In this document: positions 1 to 14,200 of the stretch, in pieces | How the letters are laid out: each line of letters begins with the position of its first letter | Numbering within the stretch: the stretch's first letter is position 1 | Origin: Meghimatium bilineatum | Lineage: Eukaryota; Mollusca; Gastropoda; Stylommatophora; Philomycidae | Reading direction: 5' to 3' | NCBI GenBank assembly: GCA_034231615.1 | Contig: CM067311.1 | Span: 22,200,173-22,264,172, forward strand | Length of the DNA stretch: 64,000 nucleotides | Notes under the pieces: generated by a model | Told to the model about the DNA's origin: nothing | What the model saw: only the letters and a program-made list of their open reading frames with translations | Databases searched by the model: none | Program-made: the position numbers and the translations under genes

Positions 1-900
1 GGTACACACCAAACTGATCATCTTGTTATCCCAATACTGATACCTAATTTGGTCTTGTTGGATATGGGCAGTGTTTCAAAATACAATATTCCAACCACAT
101 ACAGTCTTACATATATTCAATCTATGCGCATAATATGAACACAGTGCATAGTCAATCTAAGCGCATAATATAAACATGTACAGAAATATGTAAAACATCA
201 CGTTTTTCATCTATTAAATTGTTGTCATTCTTTTATCATTTATTTCACAAAATTGTAAAAGCCCACCCTTTCACATTTCAACTCACAGGCACAATTCATC
301 ACTTTACATATGTCTACTGTCGTTATTTTGATAAATTTTGTATGTAAATGTATATAAAAGGAATTTACTAAAGATTTCCGTGAAGAGAAATAATATAGGG
401 CTTAATGAGTCTAATGACTATTTTTACAACCTTACTATGTACAGTTTTATTACCTTCAATGATAGGAACTTTTGTTATTGTATGCATTAGATCATGGCTT
501 TTGTTAGCTTTACTCGTTATTGGGAAAGCAAGCCAGTGTCATAATTGTCCACTTTCCACTAATACAAGTCCTACTCGAATTGACAGTGTTTCACAACTTT
601 CCAACCACACACAATTTAATCAGACAGCAGAACATAATATGAACATGTATGAATATATGTACGCCATTCCACATTTCAACTCACGGGCAAATTTCATCGC
701 ATTAACATATATCTATTGTTGTGACTTCTATTGTTGTGACTTTGATACTCTCTACCGCAAATATTTTGTGTGTGTATATACATATATATATATATATATA
801 TTTAAAACGCATGATCACATCTCTCACAATGACATGTATAATGTTTTCTTACTTTATGGATATATATGTAAGTGTATGTATCTACATATATAGTTAGTCA
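1..900. other. COPB1 intron 16 sequence, no gene
   Basis: AT-rich intronic DNA. A degenerate direct repeat is visible: about 90-330 resembles about 580-725 (shared ACAGTGTTTCA, TTCCAACCACA, ATAATATGAACA and ACATTTCAACTCAC blocks). A (TA)n run lies near 780-803. A 162-codon open frame at 405 has biased low-complexity composition and no family signature, and I do not regard it as a gene. Confidence 0.6.
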
Positions 901-902
901 TT

Positions 903-1950
903 GGATCATCATCACTGCACTCCTGGCAAGTCCATAGGTGCTCAGATCTCTCTTTGAGTGTATCCGCAATTACATGTTGACTGACGGTCCCAGCTTGGTT
1001 CTTTCTCGCCCACGAAAACACTCCTTTCTAGCGACACCACATTTCAAAACAAGCTCTCTTATTCTAGTCATGGAACAAGAGTCGTCATTACTTGTACAGT
1101 CATTTGTTCGTGCATTTTACCGTAGGGTGTTCAAAATTTCTGCCTGATCCATTGCTCCACCAACAGGCAACCTATCTGCTCTCTCATTACCACAGACTCC
1201 TGCATGTCCTGGCACAAAAATAAAAGTCACTTTACGCACACAGGAATTCATCACTGCATGCAGCCACTGTTCCTAAATGTACCCTGCCTGAACTTTCACA
1301 ATCATGCTCGTCGTGTCACTGAGTATACAGGCAAGTACACCCATTTCAAAGCTTTGGTTACTGCCAAAATCTCCTTTGTCATGCTGCTTGTCGTTTGAGC
1401 GAATACACCACCTATGGTCTCCATGAAGGCACTCCTGATGTGTCTCTCAACCGACCCATCTGTATATATAATCATATCATCTTTCCTGGAATTCTCACAG
1501 ATCAGAGCTAGCACCTCCGACTCCACTACTGTGGGACACCATTTCCTGCATTCTTTAATGAGTGTTATTATTACTTTGAAGGCTGTCAGACAATCTAAGG
1601 GATCCCGACTCCATTCCCACCAGGTAGTATATCTTCCAATCTGCACACACTCTGTACAATATCCTCTGCGCGACTTATATCTACGACTTTCCTCTCTTAA
1701 GTCGACTGCCTTTCACTTTGAGAATTTCAGGGTGTAGAGGGTGCTCTTTATCAGCAGTGATTTGTGGGTAGTCCTGTGCCCTGCACATTTGTATTCTTTG
1801 CTCTGCAGTTGAGCAATCACGTAAGTATCGCATAGCCCATGCCGATGCATCTCTCATACACTCCAAAATTATTCACATTGCCTCATTCTGGATTCTATCT
1901 AATCTTTCTATCCACTGACACTGATCAGACTCAAACAGAAAGATTGGATC
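903..1950 (-). mobile_element. LINE family A fragment: RT C-terminal part plus RNase H and 3' end
   Basis: Read on the minus strand, the fragment begins with the LINE thumb-region motif DRIQNEAM, continues through ECMRDASAWAMRYL and RIQMCRAQ, then an RNase H domain with the catalytic-type IYTDGSVE and a later conserved Glu (TKEILAVTKAL). It ends in the family 3' end, AGCACCTATGG followed by CAGTGATGATGATC. Stops and frameshifts break the frame, so it is a dead copy. The element class (I-group LINE with RNase H) is established family knowledge; family labels A-E here are mine. Confidence 0.8.
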
Positions 1951-2032
1951 TCCATATATATGTTTGTGTATGGGTGGTATGTGTGTGTATATATGTATTT
2001 GTATGTGTGTGTGAGTACGGAAAGTATAAGTA
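1948..2032. repeat. TG/TA-rich microsatellite
   Basis: Imperfect TG and TA dinucleotide runs (TATATATGTTTGTGTATG, GTATGTGTGTGTATA, GTATGTGTGTGTGAG) abut the family A LINE fragment on one side and lie about 80 nt from COPB1 exon 16. Confidence 0.75.
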
Positions 2033-2109
2033 CGAGGATGTGAGTTATTCTATGGTATAAGTTACTCTATGTTACAAGTTATTCTTGGCTTATATATGCC
2101 TTTGCTTAC

Positions 2110-2265
2110 CTCTTGCATTTGTTTCTCTTCCTCAATTTTAGCAGTCAGCATAAGAGACAGTGAGCCCCTGCAGGCTTTGTTGAAAATTTCATTCATCATT
2201 TCCGATTTCTCTGCTAAAACACGTAGGCATACAGCTATGCGGTCAACATCATCATCAGTAATTGG
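2110..2265 (-). CDS. COPB1: COPB1 exon 16 (residues 603-654), last exon in the window
   Basis: The acceptor is ATTTTTTGCAG and the donor GAG|GTAAGC. Fifty-two codons read [20 protein letters not shown], then [14 protein letters not shown], and end EEEKQMQE. The reading frame must continue to the left of position 1; no later exon is recognisable in 1-2109. Confidence 0.96.
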
Positions 2266-5200
2266 CTGCAAAAAATATGACGATAATTAGTGAGATTTTG
2301 CTGTGAATCATAGGATCCCAATGTGGTCTATATGGATCCCCAAGGGTCGATTTCATGTACAGAGAATAAAAAATTGGAGGTGCACAAGATGTACGCTTTT
2401 TTAGTATGAATAAAAACTGTACAAAAATGTCCATTCTACAAAAAAAACCTGATCAAAGTGAGCAGCACTGTATCAGCTGTCAAAAACACATTTGAAGTTA
2501 ATATGTTTCGGAAAATTCAATATTATGCAAGTCTATGGAAAACAACAAAAAACAACAAGGGGGTCTTAAGGGCAAAAACATTTGAGATTCACTGCTGTAA
2601 ATAATCATTGAATGTCAGATTAACAGATGTTTCAACTTATACTATATCTTATATACACCAGAGAGCAAACTTTCATATACAATGGATCAGACCTTAAAAA
2701 ATAATGTATACTGACATATTCTCACCTAATTTATTTGCTTTGCATGTTCTACTATAGGTCTTACTAATGGGAGAAAATGAAAGGCAATTAATAGAGTGGA
2801 ATTAAAGAGGGATAGTGGTGAGCAGAAGAGAGAAAGAAATGACACACAAATCATAAATAAGGCAGTTTAGTAGGCCCCTTTCTGTCTTTCCAGATGATAG
2901 TATTATTTGAGCTATAAGAAATATAATCTATGATACATGGCGACCCAGCCTTAATTGGGTACCGGATTATTCTGGGAAATAATGACTGCAAGGGAGAGAA
3001 TAAGGGAGAGAATAAGAAGAAAACGGCCACAAAAAAGTAATGGGATCCAGCACAACGTACTTCACGCAGAAATCACATAATTCTTCGTGGTGGTATCAGA
3101 GAGTCAGCGAAGAAGAAGAAGGCCACAAAAAAGTAATGGGATCAACATGAGAAATTATTAAGAAAAACCGTGTTTATTGCAACGTAAAATTTCTGAAATA
3201 TTCCATGAACTGAATATTTTTCCGATTTTTACAAAAGCTGGTCAAATTCACAAGAGTTGTTGTCAGGTCTATACAATTTCCTCATGTTTATTTTTTATAG
3301 TTTAAGAATACAGAAGTTTCAGTCAGTAAGAATAAAAAATATGAAATCAGTCGTTTCAGATACTTTAAACATGGCCATGTGTTGTTAGGGACTGAAAGGG
3401 GAGCAAAGAATAGTGACAGTTACCTGTCAGGCATGTACCATGTCTTAAGAGGCACTGAGGAAGTTTTGTGGGTGCATTTGGCTGTCATTGATGGTCAAAA
3501 TGATCTATAGGCAATGCTGAAGTTGGATGTGTGAGGCCGAAAGGCACAGATATCACAGTTGAGACGTAAACAATGACACAATGCTTTCCATTCTCTGAAC
3601 TACATTCTACTAATATGCAGGAGTTTGAGAACAAATGCAGATGATACTTTAAATTTATCAAGAATTGTGGATCACAAAATGAAGTGCTGTTCGTTTTAAA
3701 CACATACATATTTTTAAAACATCCACACATTTAATTTACCTTAGCAGCAAGGCCTGACTTGCCAAGATGGATAATGGTTGCCATTATAAGCATAGCTTCT
3801 GCTACAAATGCCTGTAAGAAAACAAATAATATCTATCTCAACAATTATGGTCTAGAAATTATGGACATAATGCTAACAATATCATTGCTGAGCATGCCCT
3901 TTGTCAATAAAACATATAGCCCTGATTCTGTATTCACCCTATAATCAAATATCTATGATGTGAAAAGGGAGAATTCTTACATCTTTTACACAAGAAAATA
4001 CATCATGACATAGGCTCTCAAAGCAGTGTTACATGATCAACATAAAAATCATGCAGATATGAAAGATAATTGGTGAGACTAGAGTACAACCATTTACCAG
4101 TAGGTAATAATGGAAAAAGAAAAGACATGTAATGTTTTACAATTCAGACTTTTTAATACAAATATAGTCAATAGCATACATAACAGAATAAATTGACATT
4201 TCAATCTTGTAGAGTCTTTATCAAGAGATAAGTACAGAATAAACAGTAACAAAAGGACTAGACTGCATTTAATAACAGAAAAAACTACGGCAATGATGGC
4301 TTACGATACACTCATAACATATTGTGGTAAAGATGCATTTAAAAATACTAGATTAATGGAAACAAATCAAAAGAAACTAATAATAATAATGGAAACTACA
4401 TAAAGTACATAGGTTACTATTAAATCCTAACTAACAATGTTGAAAATAAATAACTAGCAATAAACAAACGAACAAAGACATTTTTTCACATTACGGTCCA
4501 ACAGGGACCTTTCTCTCTAGAAACACATAACTATTTTTAAAAATACACAAAACCAATAAAATATTTAAAACTGTGATGACTTGGACATGTTTTTCTCATC
4601 ACAAACCATTTCCAAGTGAAGATGCACTGAACATATCTGGTAAATGATGAATTACGTGCATTCAATATGTTTGCGCATTATTGATAGACAGAAATGGTAA
4701 TAGATCAATGGAAAATTGCCATGGGTGATGAAATATTAGGTAATATATCAGATCAAGTGGAAGTCCAACGTAAAAGATGAAAAATGCAAATGCAGTTGGA
4801 GGTCGCCAATGAGCAATGTCAAGATGGTGGGCTGGAAGGGGGGGGGGGGGGGGGAAGAAGAAATAAAAGGGGGATGGAAAGAGAATATGAAAACATTTGA
4901 AATAAGGTGTATGAAATTTGTAGCTGCGGGCGGGGTGCTACCAATAGATGTAGAGACTATAGAAATGGGTAGAGAGGATCAGTAGTTGACAGCATCTGGA
5001 ATAGATGAAGCATTAAAATATACACATATTCACATACAATTACACAAGTAAATACATATATTAGGTATTAGTTTATTGATTATTCTCCTCACACACCAGA
5101 CATGTTCATAGGTGCTCAGATCTCCGCTTCAGGGTAAACCTACTGATAGTTCCAGATCTATGTTGGTTCACTGCTCTTTCTAAAAATCTTTGTCAGGTGT

Positions 5201-8200
5201 TCTCTATGGGTCACGCCCATCTTCACTTCCAATTCACAATTCTTGATATTGGCGCAATCGGTTGTATTGTGGGTCTCACCAATAGCTCACTAGACAAACC
5301 AACCATGCAGCAGAAAATCTTAGTAGACATGCCTTTATATTGAAGTTATCTTCTTATAGAATTTTCATGGCACGTCATCTATACAATCCTGTAGTTATAA
5401 CCTTCGATAACAGTTACCATGTTGTTCTGACAGGCCAACGTTGTGTTTGAACTAGTTACGGGCATGGCATGGGTGGCCGGAACAACAAAGAAACCTGTCG
5501 CAAGGGCCAGAGTTGGGCCCTGATGTCGACGTCTGTTTCAGCAGCATTAGACTCAAAACACCACTGAGTCGAATGGCTGCTGGAACAGAGGGTGGAGCAC
5601 TTATGGGAATGCCCCACGTGCTGTGAGGCCAGTTTCTAATCAAGAATTCTCGATATTGACTCATGTTCATTCATCTCAAATCATCTGATCATGTGGACAC
5701 ATGAATAGAATTGACTATGTCCGCTCTGTCCATAGGCTGACCATCAGTTATGGTGGCATGGCTAGCTAATTGGTCTGCCCATTTGTTTCCCTCCACACCC
5801 TAGTGTCCAGGGACAAAGATATGGGTTAGTTTCCATAGTGATTTTCGCATTCTAGCTCTTTTCAATGACTCCACCCATCCCCTACGTACATGATCTGTTT
5901 TTACTTTCTGAATCATGTTCATTGAGTCACTAAGTATGCACGTATGGGGATATGCTTGCGATTCCAGACAGTAAAGTGCCTGCGTTACAGCGAATACTTC
6001 CATTGTTAGACTGCTCGTTGTTGCGGTAAAGATTCCACTAGCTTCGTGTAAATTCAAGAAGGAAGCCAGAGGATAAATGAAACATTCTTGAGTCTAACGG
6101 GAATTGAACCAGTCCATTCAACTGCACAAAATCGCCTAGCAACTCTCATACACGAGATTTTCCATTTAGTGTCAGCCGCTGCCAGTCCTTTGTGATAACA
6201 TGATCAACATGTTCCCAGACTACGATCAAATCGCATGCCCAGGTATTGTAAGGATGAGGTCCTGATTACATAGTACCCTCTCGTCTCCACCATCGGTGTC
6301 GCAGATTTTACGATGTGATTGTTACGATGAGAGAACCATGTCACGCAGTCTTCTCTTGGTTGATCAGTACCCCTGAATCCTCCCACCAGGAGACAATACG
6401 GTGTAGCTCATTCTGCAGTGACAGTTTCTTTTCTATCTGTTTCCTGTCAGTATATCAGGATATCATCCGCAAAAGACATTGTTCTACCTCTTCTGTCGAG
6501 CTGCTGCTGTGTGATTGCCACAGTGTAGACATTGAATAATACGGGTGAGAGGGGAGATCCCTGTGGAAGACCTGGGAGTACTGATATGGGTTTAGATGTC
6601 CAACCGCACCTGATAGCCACCTTCCTCTCAAGCAACACCGCTGATATCCATCTGACAACGAAAGGGTCAACATTAAAGAGCAAGAGCATGTTGATGAGGT
6701 ATTCGAACGGCACTCTGTCATACGCATCCTCCAAGTCAATCGCGACAGCACGTTTCCAGACCTGCATGGAAGCCCTCAAATATGTTGTAGGCAAAAACAG
6801 CAGCATTACGCTATGTTACTATCTGATTATTTTAGCCTCTGAGCGTGCCCGGAAAAATGTGACTCTCTTCCAGGTCTCAAGTGAGGTACTGACCATTTTG
6901 ACAAGCTTTATCTTGTTGTATTATTACTTTAGTCAGTGATTTTTTTTCTCAATGTCTACCTCCACCCATTCAATGCCCTTTCCTACTTATTATTCACATA
7001 CTATTCACAGTGTCTTCTGAGATATGTAGATGACACTGTTCTTTTAGCAGAAAGTGAACATGAACAACAAAGACTAATAGATTAAGTCGATAAATCATGT
7101 AAAGAATAGACTGGATTTAAACATACAAAAAACCATGATAATCAGCAGTCTCAGAAGAACATAAAAATACATGGAGAGAAACTACAACAAGTAGAACATT
7201 ATCAATATCTTGAACACATCATTTGTGATTTTGGCAAATATGAAACAGCAGTTAAAAGGAGAACAGGAATGGCTAAAAGTACTTTCAATGACAGGAAAAT
7301 ATTAACATACAAACAAATTACAAACAAGCTAAACATGAGAATTATAAAATGCTACATCTGTTATATTATAATGTATGGTTCAGAAACATGGACAATAAAC
7401 AAACAATAAGAAAATAGAATTGATGCTTTGAGATGTGGATATATAGAATAATATGGAGAAATTCATGGAAAGAGAAGAAAACAAACAAAGAGGTTCTAAC
7501 AACACTTTATAGAAAGAAAAAATTATTAAAGGAAATAAAGATCAAGCAAGTAAAATATTTTGGACACATTAAAAGTCATGACACATTGTTGAAGACCTTA
7601 CTTGAGGTTAAAGTCGAGCAAGAGGTAGACAGAGATATAAGTGGAAGAGTAACATCACAAAATGGACAGGGTACCGTCTAGCAGAGTGTGCCACCCAAGA
7701 CAAGAGACTGGGAATGTTGGAGGTCTGTTTTAGCCAACCTTCATTGCTGAGGCGGCACTTGATAATGATGATGAATCGAAATGACTGAAAATTCTTCTAG
7801 ACAGGCGCAATTGTTAAAACTTTCAACTAATTATTTTGGCAGTATTTCAAACAAAATTCTGCAAAATTCATGTTAATTCAGTAATTCCATTATTTTAGTG
7901 TCAAATTTGTTAGCATAGTGTATAAAAATAAATGTGCAAAACAAATTACTATCTCACCATTTACAATAATGTAGCAATCATCTATAGATAGATCTCATTT
8001 AAGTTGTTATATTATGATTGGATTTATACATTGGACATATTTAGATCGTAAGCTAATTAATGTTTTGTCATGTAGTAAGCATGCAACGAACTTGAATAAA
8101 CGCCTTAATAAATGAATGATATGGGTTAACTTTTTACCATTGGAATGTATTGCTTGTGCCCCTTGAATAGTGCTATGGACAATTGAATGGTCTTGCTTAT

Positions 8201-11200
8201 CACCTTTGAATCACGCTAATGGCACTTGAATGGTCTGTGGACATGAAAGGGGGCACACCTCCTGCCAGTTTATTGTAAAGTTGACCAGAGGTATTTATTC
8301 ATGCTGTAGGGTTTATTGGCATCTTGTGGAAAACTTAATTTGCACAAAGTTTCAGGTATGTATGAACTGGCATGTAAAACCACCAAAAATACACAGTACT
8401 TGTATGTAAATCCATTACAAACTTGAGATAATTCAGTTACTTACATTTTGTCTTTTCTTATCAGATGTAATATTCATAAACTTGAGGGCAAGTTTTGTAA
8501 GGGATGTTGCCAAGGCTGCTCCAATGAAAAAATCCCCATCCATCATGTCTTTTCTCAGTGGTGGTCTAATTCATAAAGCAAGAATAGTGTTGTAACTGTT
8601 CACGATCAAACATAATTTTTCTGATAAATGACAAAATGGTGTATGAAGTATGTATTTGATTGTAAAAAAAGGTAAGCAAAGATATTTATTGAAAGAAAAC
8701 ATGAAATGGACAAAATACAATCTGGTAGTTTGCCACCAAAGTAAGATACAGGATGTTGGAAGTCTGTTGCAGTAAACCTTTGTTGCAGAGAGTGCATCAT
8801 GACTGTAGCAGGATGTGGAACAAAGATTAAATTTACTATTATATGGTTTTGAATGTAGTAGTATGTAATATGTCCAAGAACCTATTAGGTTCTTAAGAGG
8901 TTCTATTAGGTTATTAGTTTGTCAATGCATAGCAATCTCTTTTTTCCCCATTCTCTATAGTGAAGATGAGTGTGTTGAATTTAAATCTTGTCCATGTCAA
9001 ATGTTATCAAATAATTTTCTCTGTCTTCCCTCCTTTCCTCTTCCCAACATTGTTTCTTCTTCCTTCCACTATTTCCTGAAAGATTATTTTAAACAAAAAG
9101 TTGTGTTGGTGACATGACCACATCAGCTTTCTTCATTTAGCTGCTGATATATATGATTATTGAAATTCTATATACTTTTTTTAATTTAATTTCTTAAATG
9201 GTGGTTTGTTATATGTCTATAGCCAATCTGTAGTATCTATCTATAGCATTTATGTTAAAACTTCATGTATTCTTTTTGTTAAGACACTACTTTGTAGCTA
9301 TTGTTTAATTTGTAGGCACCCTTACCTAGACCAAGATACTCATCACAGAAATATCATCTTAGAGAGCATTAATACATGCCTAAACAACATACAAGTATTA
9401 TACAGAACTGTATAACATCAAATTGGAGAGTATTGGTTTGGTTTTAGCTGTAAGCACCATAGTTGGCGCTGAAGGAAGATACATGGGTAGATAGACTCAT
9501 ATGTTCAGACATATTGTCATTACAAAGTAAATGGTTGAACTCTCTTCACCTAGAATTTCAAACTAGTTAGGGTGAATTAAATTTGCAAGACTAGTTCCCC
9601 CTTCTTCTTATAGTCCATGCAGTGTGGCATTGGTTATCATGTCTTTCAACTGCTTTCTGTTTCATGTGCTGTCCATCATTCCGATACCAATGCTCTCCCA
9701 TACCACAATGAAAGGCTGTCTAGCATCTTCTCTCTTGGTTTTCACCTACCTCTTTTGTTCTACAACGCACCAGCTGTCACAATTTGTTCCATCTCGATTC
9801 TCATGTCGTATCCAATAGATGTGAACTATCTCTCTGATGCAAGTGTACAGCTCTCTTTTCTAGATCCCCCGTCACAATGATAAGTTTTAAAATGTCAGAA
9901 CACCATCATCAATATGCACAAACTTGTGGGAAATATTGTTTACATATATAGAGCAATATATGACATAACCTCAATCAGATAACAACATAATCCACATACA
10001 TCTACATCACAATTGTGATAACACAAATCAAATATGCAGGTGCATGTAATGAGGGGGGGAAAAAACATATAATACTTACATATCTTCTTTCTTGACAGAC
10101 GTGCGAGTACTAAATGCACTCTGTGTGGCATAAGTGCCATCAGCAGTCACAAGCTTTTGTACTGACCCAGCAACTTGCATTTCTGAATGTTTATAAAGAA
10201 AGAATACATTAGAGGATTGTAAATTACATTTACAAATTATAGGATAGAATCATAAAACATAGCAAGAACCAATAACAGAGATATTATATAAATACATAGC
10301 AGAGATATTACAAGAGAAATATCCTTATTGTTAGAATATAATGGTACAGCTTCTTTCTTCTTAAAATCCTGATTCATTTCTCACATTATAAAATCCATTG
10401 TCTCCTTGATTCTATACCTGAAGATTAGTTTCCATTGTGACAACTGGGGTCTTGATATCTAGTTCAGGGTGCAAGGAATAGGGTCTTGATATCTAGTTCA
10501 GGGTGCAAGGAATAGGGCCACTGTCTTTTTTTCCAGACAAGCTGTAGAAGATGGCTACGGAAAAAAGGCTGACAACATGTTACCTATGAAAAAATCAGTC
10601 ACATCTTGTCACGCTTTCTTTCTTTCAAAGAATCCCCATCAATGAAGATGTAGGCCAGCGGATATTGAACCTTTGTCCTCTTGTGGCAAACTTCTAGGTG
10701 ACGGGGAATACTAGATATGACATCATTGAGGATTGGTCAACAAATCTGACTGAAAAATGTTAAGATAGTTGGCCCAGAAGTGTATGCTGTGCTTTTGGCA
10801 GGATGTGGTAATCTACTGACACACTGGAGTTTCTTCCTTCAGGAACAAAACATGTATCCATAACCCCCCCCCCCCCCCCCCATTACATATGCCTGTGAGA
10901 CTATATAGCCCAAGTGTTGCCTCAGTTATACAAATGAGAAGAACCATTACTTTTTTCAGAGATTGAATGAGCTGTCAAGAGCTACCTCCTAAAGCAGGGA
11001 TATTCAATTATATTTACTCGGGGGCCAAAATATAGAAAATGGGAATCATCACAGGCCAGAGGTCTGAATCCCAGCCTTTTTTATAACTTTATTTCACTGT
11101 TCTAGCAATGATCCGCGGACCACCTACTAGGCCTCTGCGGGCCGGATTTGGCCTGCATGCCGCCAATTGAATAGCCCTGTCCTAAAGGGATAATCATCAT

Positions 11201-14200
11201 CAAAACAATTTTACAACCACAAAAAACTTTGAGGCTACTTTTAGAAGAGTGACTCTTCTCCAATTATTGCAATCATAGAATATCTTTATGAGGGTGGATT
11301 ATTTTTTATCCATCTTACAAATGGATCCAAATGATTCCGCAAAGCAAATTTCAGTACATTTGAAGAACAAGTGTCTCAGGATTCCCATAATATTTGTGTG
11401 CTAAAAATATATCTGTTCATCATCATCATTAAGTGCCGTCTCCGCAACGAAGGTTGGCTGCAACGTATCTCCAACATCTCCTGTCTCTTGTCTTGGTGGT
11501 GCACTCTGCTAGACTGTAACCTGTCCATCGTGTAATGTTACTCTCCCACTTGTATCTCTGCCTACCTCTTGCTCGCTTCCCTTTGACTTTACCCTCAAGT
11601 AAGGTCTTCAATAGGGTGTCATGTCTTTTAATGTGTCCAAAGTATTTTATTTGCCTGATCTTTATTTCTCTTAGTAGTTCTTTCTTCATATTAAGTGTTT
11701 TTAGCACCTCTTTATTTGTTTTCTTCTCTTTCCATGATGTTCTCCCTATTCTTCTATATACCCACATCTCAAAGGCATCAATTTTGTCTTCTAATTGTTT
11801 ATTTAGAGTCTATGTTTTTGAGCCATACATTAATATGGAATAGATGTGGCATTTTATAATTCTCATTTTTAACTTGTTTGTAATTTGTTTAGATATCAAT
11901 CATTTCCTCATGCCATTGAAGGTACTTTTAGCCATTCCTATTCTCCTTTTAACTTCTGTTTCACATCTGCCATCATTTGTGACTATGTGTCCAAGATATT
12001 GATACTGTTTTACTTGTTGCAGTTTCTCTCCCTGTATGTTTATGTTTATCTCCTGTTCTTCTGTGTCTTTGCTGATTATCATGGTTTTTGTTTTTTGAAT
12101 GTTTATATCCAGTCCATATTCATTACTTGATTTATTGACTTGATCTATTAGTCTTTGTAGTTCATGTTCACTTTCTGCTAAAAGAACAGTGTCATCTGCA
12201 TATCTAATGTTGTTTATTATTTTCCCATTGATCTTGAGTCCTGGTATTTGTTCTATATTTTTAAAGATATTCTCAGTGTAGATATTAAATAGGCTTGGTG
12301 ATAAAATGCATCCTTGTCTTACCCCTCTTCTTATTTCTATGTATGGAGAGTAGCTGTTTTCACACCTTATTGATGCAGTTTGTTCCCAATCCCAATATAT
12401 ATTTCTAATCAGCCTGATGTCTTTTCCATCTATGCCTATTTCTTGATTAATTTTTTATATCTGTTGCATGTGTTCAAAGAAATTGAAATGTTTTTTACAA
12501 CAGTGCGATCTCTGTGGCAGTTTCCATGAGATTTATGGATATTTTGTGATTTCTCTATCACACCAATAAATGCAAACTTTGCTGCGTATGCATAATTAGA
12601 GAAGGCATTACAACTATTGTTACTACTGCTAGTACACACACATGCCTAAAAACCATGCAACAGAAAACTTTAGTAGATGACATGCCTTTATATTGAGGTT
12701 ATCTTCTTATAGAAGCTTCATGGCATGTCATCTATACAATCCCGTAGTCGACAATCCCGTAGTCGTAACCTTCGATAACAGTTACCATGTTGTTCCGACA
12801 GGCCAACTAGTTACGGGCACGGCGTGGATGGGCGGAACAACATAAAAACCTGTCGCAAGGGCCAGAGTTGTGCCCTGATGTCGACGTCTTTTCCGGCGGC
12901 ATTAGATTCAAAACACAATCAAGTTGAATGGCTGCTGGAACAGAGGGCAGAGCACCTATGGGAATGCGCCACGTGCTGTGAGGCCAGTTTCTAATCTAAT
13001 CAAGAATCATGCCTAAAAATAAATTCATCCCAAACCTATGTTAAAACCTATTTTAATATTAAATCAAATCCATTCAATTAAAATCTACTAGAAATTACAT
13101 TCATGATTTAGCATGCTTCACACCAATCATGCACTAAAAACTAATCAAATCAATGCATCAATAACACACCAATAGAGAGAGGTCAGTATAAAGAAACTCA
13201 TTTATGTTATGTGGTGCATTGTAGGACTTTCCTAAGAGTCCTTTTTTTTTGTTTGCATAGTGTAACTTTGCAGATAAATTTGTAGGAAGGACTATTGTAT
13301 TTCTTTAAAGAATTTTAGAAACTGGCCCATAACCAGGGCCTATCTATTTGATTATTTTTTTGTTCCTTGGATCTATAGATCAGATGATTGTATGAGAGGG
13401 TTAGAAGGGTAAGTGGATTCGAAGGGCTGCATCGGTGGGAACAAACTAGGATTAGGAAAGGGGATAGCGTGTGTGCTTTTGGCACACAGTTTATTTTCTT
13501 CAGTATCCCTCCAACACTATTTGTGGGATGTGATACAAAATATAACATAAACTGTGTTGTTCTTTTTCCCAGGCTTTCTTTATCAGACAATGGTCCAAGA
13601 TAAACGAAAATAATAAATATGGGTAGACCTTGGATATAGGTCAGTTCCGAATTTTAAGTACATTTACTTTCCAAATTTTACTACATAGTCTATACAAGTG
13701 TTACAAATTGTGATTTCATTGTCTGTATTATTATTCTGACCAATATTTTTGTTGTTGACAATGAGTTCACTGCTATTTCTTATTTGAAAGAAATATAAAA
13801 ATGTTCTACAAATGGAGAATCCTTGTCCATGACATATGAACCCACGAATGTGCTTGACTTGATTGATGATTATAGTAAACAGATGTAAACATATTATACA
13901 AGATAGTTACCATCTTCCTTGACTTCTCCAGCAGCCTTTTTCATTTCATCATCAACAATAGGAATCTGTTGAGAATGTGTAACACATACATGAATATTAG
14001 CAGTAATATATGTTTAACATGTTTATCAGAGTTGCCAAACATCAGAAATAAAAAAAAATTTAAAAAAAAATATATCAGATTTTTTTCATTTTGTGTTCCA
14101 GTTGCGATCTTCACCAGGTCTCACATTTCACATACCATTTATATACCAAAAACACTCACATCATTAGATTCAGTATGCAATTCTTTATTTACACATGCAA

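Noticed and set aside
405..893. 162-codon open frame on the plus strand
   Set aside because: AT-rich, Tyr/Ile/Cys-biased low-complexity translation in an intron, with no motif and no splice or homology support.
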